Origin: Streptomyces sp. SAI-135
GTDB lineage: Bacteria > Actinomycetota > Actinomycetes > Streptomycetales > Streptomycetaceae
DNA length: 64,000 nucleotides
NCBI RefSeq assembly: GCF_029893805.1
Contig: NZ_JARXYP010000001.1
Coordinates: forward strand, 310,001-374,000
Reading direction: 5' to 3'
Shown one piece after another: positions 1 through 8,392 of the stretch. A program made the translations under genes and the position numbers. The number at the start of each line of letters is the position of its first letter. Position 1 is the first letter of the stretch. The notes under the pieces were generated by a model that was not told the origin of the DNA, did no database searches, and saw nothing but the letters and a program-made list of their open reading frames with translations.

Positions 1-2
1 GA

Positions 3-32
3 GCCGCCAGCCAGTCGTGGTTGGCGGGCGGC
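3..32 (-). terminator. Hairpin downstream of the HxlR-type gene
   Basis: An interrupted inverted repeat pairs GCCGCC (3-8) with GGCGGC (27-32) and GCCA (10-13) with TGGC (22-25). It lies about 55 bases beyond the stop of the leftward regulator gene, so it may be its terminator. There is no U-run, which is common for actinomycete terminators. Confidence 0.35.
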
Positions 33-88
33 ACAGGTCATCGGGGCGGGTGGGTGTGCTCGTTCCGGTTCGGCGCATGGTCCTCGTG

Positions 89-484
89 TCAGCGGGGGGT
101 TCGCTGGTCGTAGTCGCGCTGGCGTGCCTGGATCTCGGAGGCGTTCGCGACGGTCCAGTCGTAAAGGTGGGCGAAGGGCTCGCGCAGGGATTCACCGAGG
201 GGAGTCAGCGAGTATTCGACGCCGACCGGCGAGGTCGGCAGCACGCGGCGCTCGACCATGCCGTTGCGTTCGAGCCGGCGCAGGGTCTGTGTGAGGACGC
301 GTTGTGTGACGCCGTCGAGGCGGCGCTTGATCTCGTTGAACCGGCGTGGTTCGACCAGGACCGCCATCACCATCATCGACCACTTGTCGGCGATCTGATC
401 GAGGATAGGTCGGCTCGGACAGTCGGCTCGAAATACCACGTCGTGCTCGGCGATGGCCTGGTAGACGGCCTCAGAAGTGGCCAT
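89..484 (-). CDS. HxlR-family winged-helix transcriptional regulator
   Basis: A one-domain DNA-binding protein of about 131 residues, the usual HxlR length. The fold is visible as CPSRPILDQIADKWSMMVM, then RRFNEIKRRLDGVTQRVLTQ and the wing ending in VEYSLTPLGESL. Members of this family usually respond to small electrophiles or oxidants through a Cys near the N-terminus, and a Cys is present just before PSRPILDQ. I place the start at the ATG at 484 because a GGAGG (493-497) sits 8 bases upstream; an in-frame GTG at 499 is less likely. The gene is divergent from the enoyl-CoA hydratase gene, with a 39-bp palindrome between them, so it probably controls that gene and itself. The family call is secure; the inducer is unknown. 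Confidence 0.88.
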   Translation of the reverse strand: MATSEAVYQAIAEHDVVFRADCPSRPILDQIADKWSMMVMAVLVEPRRFNEIKRRLDGVTQRVLTQTLRRLERNGMVERRVLPTSPVGVEYSLTPLGESLREPFAHLYDWTVANASEIQARQRDYDQRTPR

Positions 485-554
485 GGCGGTATCCTCCACG
501 ATCCCTGGGATGCCTGAAGTGCGTTATTGACGCAGGTCAAAGACGGTTTCACGG

Positions 555-593
555 TAGGTATGCAACAGGAACCAGAATCCTGTCAGATACCTA
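555..593. promoter_or_regulatory. 39-bp palindrome, probable HxlR operator
   Basis: TAGGTATGCAACAGGA (555-570) and TCCTGTCAGATACCTA (578-593) are inverted repeats matching at 13 of 16 positions around a 7-base centre. The right arm runs into the ribosome-binding site AGGAGG (593-598) of the enoyl-CoA hydratase gene, so a bound repressor would block transcription or initiation. Assignment to the adjacent HxlR protein is inference from position. Confidence 0.7.
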
Positions 594-604
594 GGAGGAA
601 CGCC

Positions 605-1432
605 ATGGGCCACGACACCTACCAGACCTTGCGGGTCAGCCAGAAGGACGGAGTCGCACACGTCACGATCGACAACCCGCCGATCAATGTCCTTGGCGTC
701 GCGGTCATGACCGACCTGCGGCGCCTGCTCACCGCGCTGGCCGGCGACGACACCGTACGCGTGATCGTGTTCGACAGCGCGGACCCAGACTTCTTCCTCG
801 CTCACGTCGACATGACCGCCACCCCGGACACCCTCGCCGGACTCATGGCCGACCTGCCGGACGGCGTCAACGTCTTCCAGGCCGTCGGAGAGCAGCTACG
901 CCGCCAGCCTCAGGTGACCATCGTCAAGCTCGCCGGCAAGGCGCGTGGCGGCGGAGCCGAGTTCGTCGTGGCCGCGGACATGGCGTTCGCAGCGATCGGC
1001 AAGGCCGGGCTCGGCCAGATCGAAGCACTTATGGGCATCGTTCCCGGCGGCGGCGCCACGCAGTACCTCACCGAGCGCGTCGGCCGTAACCGTGCCTTGG
1101 AGATCGTGCTCGGCGCCGACCTGATGGACGCTGAGACCGCCGAGCGGTACGGCTGGGTCAACCGAGCCGTCCCCGCCGACCAGCTCGACGAGTTCGTCGA
1201 CCGCCTCGCCGGTAACATCGCCGCGTTGCCCGACGGCGTCGTCGCGGCAGCCAAGCACGCCATCGTCTCCCGCGATCATTCTGATGGCCTGGCGCGGGAG
1301 AATGACGCCTGGGCCGAGCTCGTATTCCGCCCCGCCACAGCACAGCTCATGGGCGCCGGGCTGGCCAACGGCGCCCAGACCCGGGACGGCGAACAGGACC
1401 TCGAAGGTCTGTTCCGCAATCTGGCCGGGTAA
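605..1432 (+). CDS. Enoyl-CoA hydratase/isomerase family protein
   Basis: A crotonase-fold enzyme of about 275 residues, expected to be cytoplasmic and to act on an acyl-CoA thioester. The oxyanion-hole segment KARGGGAEFVVAADM and the active-site segment GQIEALMGIVPGGGATQYL are intact, including the Glu of the IEALMG motif. The start is the ATG at 605, 6 bases after a perfect AGGAGG; the frame is open further upstream but that stretch holds the palindromic operator. The neighbour is a divergent HxlR regulator and no other acyl-CoA gene is adjacent, so the substrate and pathway cannot be told. A hydrolase or isomerase within the same superfamily is equally possible. Confidence 0.85.
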   Translation: MGHDTYQTLRVSQKDGVAHVTIDNPPINVLGVAVMTDLRRLLTALAGDDTVRVIVFDSADPDFFLAHVDMTATPDTLAGLMADLPDGVNVFQAVGEQLRRQPQVTIVKLAGKARGGGAEFVVAADMAFAAIGKAGLGQIEALMGIVPGGGATQYLTERVGRNRALEIVLGADLMDAETAERYGWVNRAVPADQLDEFVDRLAGNIAALPDGVVAAAKHAIVSRDHSDGLARENDAWAELVFRPATAQLMGAGLANGAQTRDGEQDLEGLFRNLAG

Positions 1433-1559
1433 CGGAACCTGCCGCGTCCTCTGCCCCAGCCTGACCAGCACTCTCTCACGCCTTGACCGCGGGCTCTCAG
1501 AGCTCGAGCCACACCCGTTGTCCATTGCCTTGGCTTCCGATCTTCGTTTCAGGTGACAG

Positions 1560-1804
1560 AAAGAGGGCTGAATGAGCACGTGTGACAAGTCGAATGCCTT
1601 GTTGGTGACACCCAGATAGCTTCGGCTGTTCCACTTCGCCAGTTCGCTCAGCTCCGCAGGTGACAACTCCTGAGCCTCAGCATAATTCGGCGGGCCGTCG
1701 TGCAGCGCTCTGACGGCGGCCCGCTCCGAACCCGCACGAAGGCGAGCCGATGATGACCAGTCCCTGGCCGCCCCAGCGCACTGTGCGCAGTCCGCTCGCC
1801 CCAC
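1560..1804 (-). other. Unrecognised coding-like remnant
   Basis: The minus strand reads open through about 80 residues, including ALHDGPPNYAEAQELSPAEL and SELAKWNSRSYLGVTNKAF, which look like real protein rather than a shadow because no plus-strand gene covers them. I do not recognise the family. The stretch has no clear ribosome site and continues antisense into the hydratase gene, so it is probably a truncated remnant. Confidence 0.2.
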
Positions 1805-2067
1805 GCGTCGCCGTGCCCCAGGAGCCGGTCGACCCCGCCCGCATCGGCCGCCGCGCTGTCCGGCGCCGGGCGATGGGGATGGACGCCGACGGCGGCGCGG
1901 CGGCCCTCGAGGCAGAGCAGTTTCAAGTTCCGCGTTCGCGCGGTTGGCGACCGGCTGGGGTGCACAGCAGGGCAGGCATGGGCTTCGTGATCATTGTGGT
2001 GCCCAAGCCTGATAATCATGAGGTAGGCCGTGCCTGCTGCTGGGTCCTCTCCCATCCCGCCGCGCTG

Positions 2068-2380
2068 ATGAAACTGGAGTCGTTGGACAGCGACCGGGTC
2101 GCGGACCTGCGCCCGTGCCTCGACTCGGTGCCCATCCCCCGTGCACGGCGGGGCCGGTGGTACTCGCTGACAGCGATCCTGCTGGTGGGTGCCTGTGCGG
2201 TTGTCTCGGGAGCCCGAAGCGTCAACGAACTCGCCGAGCGGGGCCAGCGTGCCGCAGACACGCTGCTGAAGACCATCGGCATCCGCCGCCATCTGCTGGG
2301 GTGGCGGCGTACCCCGTCGGCGGCCACGATCGGGCGCGTGCTGGGGGCTGTTGACGGTGATGCCCTGGACCAGGCAGTCC
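2068..2380 (+). pseudogene. ISAs1-family transposase, N-terminal fragment
   Basis: About 100 residues match the N-terminal helical domain of ISAs1 transposases: PIPRARRGRWYSLTAILLVG, then SGARSVNELAERG and RRTPSAATIGRVLGAVDGDA. Similarity stops near 2380, before the DDE catalytic domain, and the following sequence does not restore it in any frame. No terminal repeats were found. Upstream sequence in the same frame (1750-2067) is not transposase-like. Confidence 0.7.
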
Positions 2381-2605
2381 TTGTTCTGGGAGTCCTGCGT
2401 CTCCCGGAGCCCAGCTTTCCGTCCCTTCTGTGCGAGACGGTCCAGATACTGCAGGCACCGGGCGAACCGTGGCGAGTACGAGAATCGCGTTAACTCCCTC
2501 GTAGTCGACGTTCGGCGCTGATATACCGCCGAGACCGCAGCCCGGAACGCTACACGGGGCTACTCGCACCTGGCCGTAGCTATAACGAGGACAGTGCCCT
2601 TCCCT

Positions 2606-3145
2606 TCAGCCCGTGCTCTTCTTTCCGTCTAGCGCTTCGCGGATGATGTCGGCGTGGCCGGCATGCTGGGCGGTGTCCAGCACAACGTGCAGCAGCACTC
2701 GGCGGACCGTCCAGCGCTCCTCGGTGAAGAAGGGGCTATCCGGCAGCGCGATGGTGGTGTCCAGGTCGGGCTGTGTGGCGATCAACGTGTCGAACCGGCG
2801 GTTCGACACGTCGTAGCCGGCGAGCAGAGCATCCAGCGTCTCGCCCGGCATCATGCGGAACTGCTCGGCATGGCGGGCCCAGTCCGCCTCAGTCAGGCTG
2901 GCAAAGTCCGGCAGCGCAGACGGGCCCTCCGCCAGGAAATTCGCCCACATCTGCTCTACAGCCGTGACGTGCTTGACCAAGCCGCCCAGACAGAGGTCGC
3001 TGACGGTGGTGCGTCGGCGGGCTTCCTCGTCGCTCAGGCCGCTGATGGTCCCCCGCAAGGACTGCCGGGCCCGGTCGATCTGGGCGACCAGGTCGGCATG
3101 CTCACCGTTTCTGTTCTGATTACCATCGGTCGTGCTCTCACTCAT
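2606..3145 (-). CDS. DinB-family (DUF664-like) protein
   Basis: A 179-residue protein of the DinB/YfiT four-helix metalloenzyme superfamily. Candidate metal-binding histidines sit where expected: HVTAVEQMW in helix 2 and DTAQHAGHADIIREALDGK in the last helix, the typical DUF664 ending. In actinomycetes these proteins often use or detoxify through mycothiol; that is family knowledge and the substrate here is unknown. The gene stands alone between ISAs1 and IS982 remnants. The length is complete for the family. Confidence 0.85.
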   Translation of the reverse strand: MSESTTDGNQNRNGEHADLVAQIDRARQSLRGTISGLSDEEARRRTTVSDLCLGGLVKHVTAVEQMWANFLAEGPSALPDFASLTEADWARHAEQFRMMPGETLDALLAGYDVSNRRFDTLIATQPDLDTTIALPDSPFFTEERWTVRRVLLHVVLDTAQHAGHADIIREALDGKKSTG

Positions 3146-3237
3146 AATCCGTACCTCTTCCGCCTTGTCAGGCTGGCGGCCTGGTATGTGCCCGCGATCC
3201 CGGAATACCTAGACCGCGTCATTCCGATGCGATGTGA

Positions 3238-3711
3238 TCAGTGGTCGTAGGCGATTGGAGATCGCATGATCGGCTGTGCGGTCTTGTGGTTGTGCCAGAT
3301 CACCGCGGCCAGCGCGAGACGCGCCGAGCGACGCGCTCCAAGGTGCGGCCGCCGTGCTGTTCCAGGTCGAGCTGGCCTTTGAGAGTGTCGTTCACCAACT
3401 CGATCAACTGCCGTACCGGCTTCAGCAGGGGGCATCGCCCCCCAAGGAGTTCGAGGCCGATCTGGCCTTGTGCGGGGCGGAGTTGCTGCGGCCGTCGTTC
3501 AAGCGAGAGAAACCCCGTAAGGGCGACGGGAACGGACGAACCGCAACCACCTCGCCTCCGACGCGAAGCCCAGCATCGCCTGGGCCACGGCGAGGCAGAC
3601 AAGCTCGCAGTCCGTCAACCGCGGAGGGCGGCCCAGCCATCTGGTATGTCCGATCTCGTCGTCGATCTCCACGCGCAGTGCGATGAGCAGGGCGTCCAGG
3701 TCATTCGTCAC
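3238..3711 (-). pseudogene. IS982-family transposase remnant with deletion and internal inversion
   Basis: The N-terminus reads from 3711 on the minus strand (MTNDLDALLIALRVEIDDEI, then RLTDCELVCLAVAQAMLGF). The C-terminus reads on the same strand from about 3435 to 3238 (LLKPVRQLIELVNDTLKGQL, then, after a frameshift, IWHNHKTAQPIMRSPIAYDH). The central catalytic part is missing. The piece that should join them, FEADLALCGAELLRPSFKRE, is instead on the plus strand between about 3437 and 3530, so an internal segment has been inverted. It cannot make an active transposase. Confidence 0.8.
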
Positions 3712-3785
3712 AGATCGATCTTGGATGCCCTGTCTGTGCTCCCGGACGCACCGTCAGCTTCCGGAATGGCTCGTCCAGGAGTCCT

Positions 3786-4952
3786 CTACGAGTCCTCGGC
3801 GGGCAGCTTCTCAGGGGCCAGGGCGCTGCCGAGCTGGTCGGCCACCACGTATGGGTTGACCGCGCCGTGGCGGCTTCCGATGGCGACATCGCGCCAGAAC
3901 CTGCTCAGCGCATTGCCCCCCGTGAGCGCGCTGGAGCCGTGCAGATCGAGCAACATGTCCAGTGCCGTACGGCAGTCCCGTAGGGCGGACACCAGCTGCA
4001 TTCGCGCGCCCGCCGCTTCGGTGGCCAAGAAGGTGTTACCAAGGTCGGCAGCATCGAGCATGTCCGCCACCCCCAGCGTGCGCTGCTCGGCGGTGTCCAC
4101 GAGTTGGCTGGACTCGGCGAACAGGTGTCGCGCCGACGGTGACTGGCTGCGCCGTGTGTAGGGGGTGCCGAACACCGGTCGCTCGGTTGTCATCAATGGC
4201 CTGACCAGGTCCAACGCTCCCCGCGCCGCCCCGAGCAGCGGTGCTACCGTGTGCAGGACGACCGACAGCTGGCGCGTGCCGATGCCCGGACCCTCCAGGT
4301 GCTCGGGCTGAGTCATCAGGAACGAGTCCGGCACGAACACTTCCTCGGCCACCAAGGTGTGGCTGCCCGTGCCCCGCAGACCCACCGCTTGGTCCCAGGT
4401 CCGGTCGATCAGCAACTGTTCCGTGGGCAGTATGACCAGACACGCGCGGTCCATCCTCTCCTCGTCGATCACGCCCAGGCCCACCTCCGCCCACTGGGCT
4501 TCCAGGCACCCCGACGCGTAGGACCAGCGCCCGTCGACCAGGTAGCCGCCGTCCACCCTGCGGGCATGGCCTGAGGGCATGGCGGTGCCGCACACCCGCA
4601 CGTTCGGGTCGGCGTACACGGCCTCCTGCGCCTCGGTCGTCATCCAGTCGAAGAAGAACGACTTGGCGGTGGCGCTCACCGCCGCGAGCCAGGTGGTCGA
4701 GGGGCACCCCGCGCCCAGTTCGGCAAAGACCCCAACCATCGTGCGGTGGTCGGCGTCGAGCCCCCCGAACTTCTCGGGGGTGGTCAGGGCGAACGCACCC
4801 GCTTGTTCGGCAGCCGCCCGACTTTCCACTGTGGGTCTTCCCTGCTCTTCCGTCGCCGCCGCGTTCGCTGCGAGCACCGCCCGAGCCGCTCGGGCGCGGC
4901 TGCACGGGTCGGCGGTGGCAGCCGAGGGAACGGTGGGATGATCAACCGGCAT
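3786..4952 (-). CDS. Acyl-CoA-dehydrogenase-fold flavin monooxygenase (HpaB/HsaA-like, group D)
   Basis: A 388-residue protein with the acyl-CoA dehydrogenase fold: an N-terminal helical domain (ALTTPEKFGGLDADHRT), the beta domain with VGLRGTGSHTLVAEEVFVPD around residues 210-230, and a C-terminal helical domain ending RFWRDVAIGSRHGAVNPYVV. The WRDV...H...NP ending is typical of two-component flavin-dependent hydroxylases such as HsaA or HpaB rather than of true acyl-CoA dehydrogenases, which carry a catalytic Glu. Such enzymes hydroxylate phenols or polyketides using reduced flavin from a partner reductase; none is next door. The ATG at 4952 has a GGAG upstream. The gene is divergent from an AraC regulator across glycosyltransferase/SnoaL-like debris, suggesting an eroded natural-product tailoring locus. 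Confidence 0.8.
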   Translation of the reverse strand: MPVDHPTVPSAATADPCSRARAARAVLAANAAATEEQGRPTVESRAAAEQAGAFALTTPEKFGGLDADHRTMVGVFAELGAGCPSTTWLAAVSATAKSFFFDWMTTEAQEAVYADPNVRVCGTAMPSGHARRVDGGYLVDGRWSYASGCLEAQWAEVGLGVIDEERMDRACLVILPTEQLLIDRTWDQAVGLRGTGSHTLVAEEVFVPDSFLMTQPEHLEGPGIGTRQLSVVLHTVAPLLGAARGALDLVRPLMTTERPVFGTPYTRRSQSPSARHLFAESSQLVDTAEQRTLGVADMLDAADLGNTFLATEAAGARMQLVSALRDCRTALDMLLDLHGSSALTGGNALSRFWRDVAIGSRHGAVNPYVVADQLGSALAPEKLPAEDS

Positions 4953-4989
4953 AGTAATTCTCCAAGCGATTCATGAGTCCAACGAGGCG

Positions 4990-5295
4990 AGCGGTCCGCG
5001 CACCCTCGTCGGGACCACCCGATATGCAGCAGTTCCGGCAGGCGGGGCAGGAAGTCCGCGTCCTCCAATCGCGTAGGCGATGGTTCCGTCGGATCGATGC
5101 TGGAGTGCACCAGCCAGTGCTCTATGAGCTGCCCGTCAGTCAAGGTGCGAACGTCGTCCCTGCCGTGGTGGAACGCGTTTCCTGTGAGGTCGCGATCGCG
5201 ACCTCGTGACCCGCGGACTGCAACAACTGGGCCGTCGGCGCAATCATGGCCCACAGTTGCGACGGCACGGCAAGACTTGTCAGCACAACTTTCAT
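4990..5295 (-). pseudogene. Glycosyltransferase N-terminus joined to SnoaL-like C-terminal debris
   Basis: From the ATG at 5295 the minus strand encodes MKVVLTSLAVPSQLWAMIAP followed by a segment ending AGHEVAIATSQE, the start of a macrolide-type (activator-dependent) glycosyltransferase. After about 40 residues the frame breaks. Another frame gives LTDGQLIEHWLVHSSIDP, which resembles the C-terminal strand of SnoaL/ester-cyclase proteins. Neither is complete. The glycosyltransferase start is the more convincing part. Confidence 0.5.
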
Positions 5296-5389
5296 GATCG
5301 ACAGTCAAGATCGTGGAACGTCACGGTGCCATGTCCGGACGGTCACCGTGCATGTCCCGTTGTGCGCGCCCCGCACTACCCTGTAGCGG

Positions 5390-6268
5390 GTGGACTTGCT
5401 CAGCGACATCGCCAGCCGGATCCGGGGCGGTCACGCCTTCGCATGCCAAATCGGCGAACCGGGGCCGTGGCGGCAGAGGTTCCCGTCCAAAACCGGCATC
5501 GGCTTCCACGTCATCCAGCGCGGAACCGTCTGGCTGACATCCGCGGAGAAACCACCGGAGCGGGTGGCCGCAGGAGACGTGATCTTCCTTCCTTACGGTG
5601 CGGAACACGCGCTCCACGGCGAAGACGTCACCTTGCTGTCCGGCTGCTACCACCTTGCCGACCCACAAATACATGCCGCTCTGCGACGCCTGCCACCGGT
5701 CTCGGTCGTCACCGGTGGCCTCCCCCGGCTGGCCGAGCTGTCCACCCTGCTGAGCGACGACCTTGCCGCTGACCGGCCCGGGGCGGACGCGAACCGCGCG
5801 GCGCTGGTCGGCCTCGTTGTCGTGCAGGTGCTGCGCCACCCGGATATGGCCGACGCATGGGCGGTCCCCGACCCGTATATCGCGGCCGCCGTACGTTCCC
5901 TTCATGACGATCCTCGCGCGCCGTGGACCGTCCAACTCCTCAGCAGCCAGGCAGGAATGTCCCGCACGGCCTTCACCCGGCGATTCACCATCCTCGTCGG
6001 CAAACCCCCGATGGCCTACGTCAGAGATGTTCGACTGAGCACCGCCGCCCGCATGTTGCGCGATACCGACGCACCCCTCACTGCGATCGCCCGTCAGTCC
6101 GGTTACGCCAACGAGTTCTCCTTCGCCACCGCCTTCCGCCGCGAGTACGGCATCTCTCCAGGCCGCTTCCGCACCGGCCCCCACCATGGGCCAGGCGTTC
6201 CCGACCCCCAGCATGCGGCAACGCGGCAACGCGGTCCTCGGCATGCCGAGGACCATAAAACCCGCTGA
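5390..6268 (+). CDS. AraC-family regulator with cupin sensor domain
   Basis: A 292-residue regulator: an N-terminal cupin-type sensor (IGFHVIQRGTVWLTSAEKPP, then GDVIFLPYGAEHALHG, residues about 1-150) and a C-terminal double HTH (GMSRTAFTRRFTILVGKPPM, then LTAIARQSGYANEFSFATAF, ending REYGISPGRFR). It starts at GTG 5390. It faces the flavin monooxygenase gene at 3786-4952 and is the obvious candidate to control it. The ligand is unknown. Confidence 0.9.
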   Translation: MDLLSDIASRIRGGHAFACQIGEPGPWRQRFPSKTGIGFHVIQRGTVWLTSAEKPPERVAAGDVIFLPYGAEHALHGEDVTLLSGCYHLADPQIHAALRRLPPVSVVTGGLPRLAELSTLLSDDLAADRPGADANRAALVGLVVVQVLRHPDMADAWAVPDPYIAAAVRSLHDDPRAPWTVQLLSSQAGMSRTAFTRRFTILVGKPPMAYVRDVRLSTAARMLRDTDAPLTAIARQSGYANEFSFATAFRREYGISPGRFRTGPHHGPGVPDPQHAATRQRGPRHAEDHKTR

Positions 6269-6892
6269 CCAGGGAAAACGGGCACATCCGAATCGGAACC
6301 AAGATCGATCCACCACCGCTAATCTTCGTTCGGACACTCCCCGAGAGCCCTTACCGTCCCGCCGCGCCCTCGTCACCCCGTCGTCGGCGCCGAGGAGGAG
6401 CCACTCACCCGGCCCGGCTGGTCCACGTCGACCAGCACGGCATGCGCGCGGAGACTATCGCCGCGGCGAACGCGAAGTGATCGAGGCCCACGGGCGGGTG
6501 CCGATTGTGGAGCACGGGGGCGAGGGCCGGCTCGCACCCCTCGACGAGCTACCGGCGGCAGATGAATGGCAGTTCACCGTGGAGGAGGGACCGCCACAAG
6601 CTCGCCTGACGGTTCGTCCTCAGCAGCGCGTACGGGCGGCGCTTGGCTCTGCGCCGATGTCGTGTGTCACTGAACTTTGATCGTGTGCCATCGTAGTTTG
6701 ATCGGTAAAGGCCCTGGTCACGAGCGTGCCGGTGCCGCGCAGCCTCTTGGCTCGGCACCCTGTGAGGGCCCACGCTTCGGTGTCGAGTCCGGCCTCACGG
6801 GCCCCTGACAAGGCGTGATCAGACTTCGATGACACCAACTCACCGTGCCCTCCGGCACAGGCCGACGCCTCGCCGGACCGCTGGCGTATCGC
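6269..6892. other. Intergenic stretch with one unrecognised coding-like remnant
   Basis: About 620 bases between the AraC and TetR genes. The plus strand around 6470-6670 reads EVIEAHGRVPIVEHGGEGRL and PLDELPAADEWQFTVEEG, which looks like protein from a lost gene but matches nothing I know. Sequence at 6655-6700 has two similar short direct repeats (aactttgatcgtg and tagtttgatcggt) that could be an element end. No intact gene is visible. Confidence 0.3.
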
Positions 6893-7456
6893 TCAGCGGG
6901 GCCTGAGCCCGTCGACGACGACGTCCAGCATGCGGCTCAGCTGGGGGCGCTGCTCGGGTGCGCCGGCCACGGAGAGCAAACCGGCGAGGATGCCGCCTAC
7001 CTCGACCGAGTCGATGTCGCTGCGCAGTTCTCCTGCTGTGGCGCCGGCCTCGAGCACCATCGCCAAGATCTGCTGGACCTCGTCGCAGACCGGCCCGGTG
7101 CCGAAGCGGCCGGAAGCGCTCATGGCGACCAGGGCCTCGCAGATGCCTCGTCGTTCACCGGCCCAGTCGGCGAATCGCAGCATCCAAGCGTGAAGGGCAT
7201 GAGCGGGCGGCTCGGTGGCCAGCAGGGTACGCGCATCCTCGCGCAGGGGGCGGATCTGGTCTCGGTAGACCTCTTCGACCAGATCCTCACGCGTGGGGAA
7301 GTGCCGGTACAGGGTGGCGTTCCCCACCCCCGCGCGTTTGGCGATCGCGTCCAGCGAGATCCCGCGCCCAGACGCGAAGGCTTCAGCGGCCGTGGCGATC
7401 AGCTGCTCGCGGTTGCGCTGCGCGTCGGCGCGCAGGGTGCTGCGTGGAGGTGTCAT
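6893..7456 (-). CDS. TetR/AcrR-family transcriptional regulator
   Basis: A 187-residue repressor. The N-terminal HTH is clear: REQLIATAAEAFASGRGISL followed by DAIAKRAGVGNATLYRHFPT and REDLVEEVYRDQ. The C-terminal helical ligand domain ends RMLDVVVDGLRPR. I choose the ATG at 7456; the frame stays open upstream but that part covers the promoter region. It is divergent from the SDR-AKR-SDR genes, and two matching palindromes lie between them, so it is probably their repressor. Confidence 0.92.
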   Translation of the reverse strand: MTPPRSTLRADAQRNREQLIATAAEAFASGRGISLDAIAKRAGVGNATLYRHFPTREDLVEEVYRDQIRPLREDARTLLATEPPAHALHAWMLRFADWAGERRGICEALVAMSASGRFGTGPVCDEVQQILAMVLEAGATAGELRSDIDSVEVGGILAGLLSVAGAPEQRPQLSRMLDVVVDGLRPR

Positions 7457-7498
7457 GACCTTCGCGATCGTGAGTGTCGGATGAGTTCGGGAACGATT

Positions 7499-7512
7499 CG
7501 GGGATGTCCCCG
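7499..7512. promoter_or_regulatory. TetR operator copy 1
   Basis: CGGGGATGTCCCCG is a perfect 6+6 palindrome with a two-base centre. An almost identical palindrome follows 36 bases to the right (centre to centre). Both lie between the divergent TetR and SDR genes. Confidence 0.75.
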
Positions 7513-7534
7513 GTTCAGTGTACGGTGAGACAAA

Positions 7535-7548
7535 CGGGGACCTCCCCG
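7535..7548. promoter_or_regulatory. TetR operator copy 2
   Basis: CGGGGACCTCCCCG repeats the arms of the palindrome at 7499-7512 and differs only in the two central bases. Two half-matching operators bracketing the promoter interval suggest cooperative repression of both transcription directions. Assignment to the adjacent TetR protein is inference. Confidence 0.75.
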
Positions 7549-7594
7549 ATTGTGAATCGGTCTCACGCATCGCCTCAGCGACGAAAGGTTTGCC

Positions 7595-8323
7595 ATGCCT
7601 ACAGCTCTCATCACCGGGGGCACGACCGGGATCGGCAGAGCGACGGCCGAGCTGCTGCACGCCCGTGGCTACCAGGTCGCGGTCACCGGACAGAACCCCG
7701 AGTCCCTCGCACGGGCACAGTCCAAGCTCCCCGGTGACGTGCTCGTCGTCCGATCCGACGGGCGCGTGCTATCCGACACCGACGCCCTGATGTCGGCGGT
7801 GTCGGCGCGGTTCGGATCGCTGGACCTGCTCTTCCTCAACGCCGGGATCTTCCGTCTGGCACCGGTCGCCGAAGTGACGGAGGAATCGTTCGACGAGCAC
7901 GCCGACCTCAACTTCAAGGGCCAGTACTTCACCCTCCAAAAGGCCCTTCCCCTCATGAACGACGGTGGCTCGATCGTGCTGACCGTCGGCATCGGATCCC
8001 GTCGCGGCACCCCTGGCGCCACGGTGGGAGCGGCGACACGCGGCGCGCTGCTGGCCATGCTGCCCTCGCTCGCGCTCGAACTGGCCCCACGCAGGATTCG
8101 GGTCAACGCCGTGAGCCCCGGGGCCACCGACACGCCCCTGCTCGACAAGCTGGGGGTGCCCGAGAGCGGCCGGGATGCCATGCGCTCGAAGATCCCCTTC
8201 GAGCGCTTCGGATCCAGCCAGGAGGTCGCGGAAGCAGTCGCCTTCCTCGCCTCGGACGCCGCCGCCGGCTACATCACGGGCCAGGACATCACCGTGGCCG
8301 GCGGCTACGGGCTCGGCGCCTGA
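7595..8323 (+). CDS. SDR-family protein lacking the catalytic Ser-Tyr-Lys triad
   Basis: A 242-residue short-chain dehydrogenase fold. The cofactor-binding motif is TGGTTGIGRA at residues 7-16, the structural motif LNAGIF is at 81-86, and the ending GYITGQDITVAGGYGLGA is normal. Aligned with the intact SDR at 9529-10275, however, the catalytic Ser is Gly132, the Tyr is Gly145 and the Lys is Arg149 (segment GATVGAATRGALLAM). It may be catalytically inert, a regulatory NAD(P) sensor, or use other residues. It is the first gene of an operon with an AKR and a second SDR, under the divergent TetR regulator; GAAAGG precedes the ATG by 6 bases. Confidence 0.85.
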   Translation: MPTALITGGTTGIGRATAELLHARGYQVAVTGQNPESLARAQSKLPGDVLVVRSDGRVLSDTDALMSAVSARFGSLDLLFLNAGIFRLAPVAEVTEESFDEHADLNFKGQYFTLQKALPLMNDGGSIVLTVGIGSRRGTPGATVGAATRGALLAMLPSLALELAPRRIRVNAVSPGATDTPLLDKLGVPESGRDAMRSKIPFERFGSSQEVAEAVAFLASDAAAGYITGQDITVAGGYGLGA

Positions 8324-8392
8324 ATCCCAGGCGAGCCGACCACCCACCCACACCTCTCGAACACCACGAACCACACCTCACAGGAGAACACG

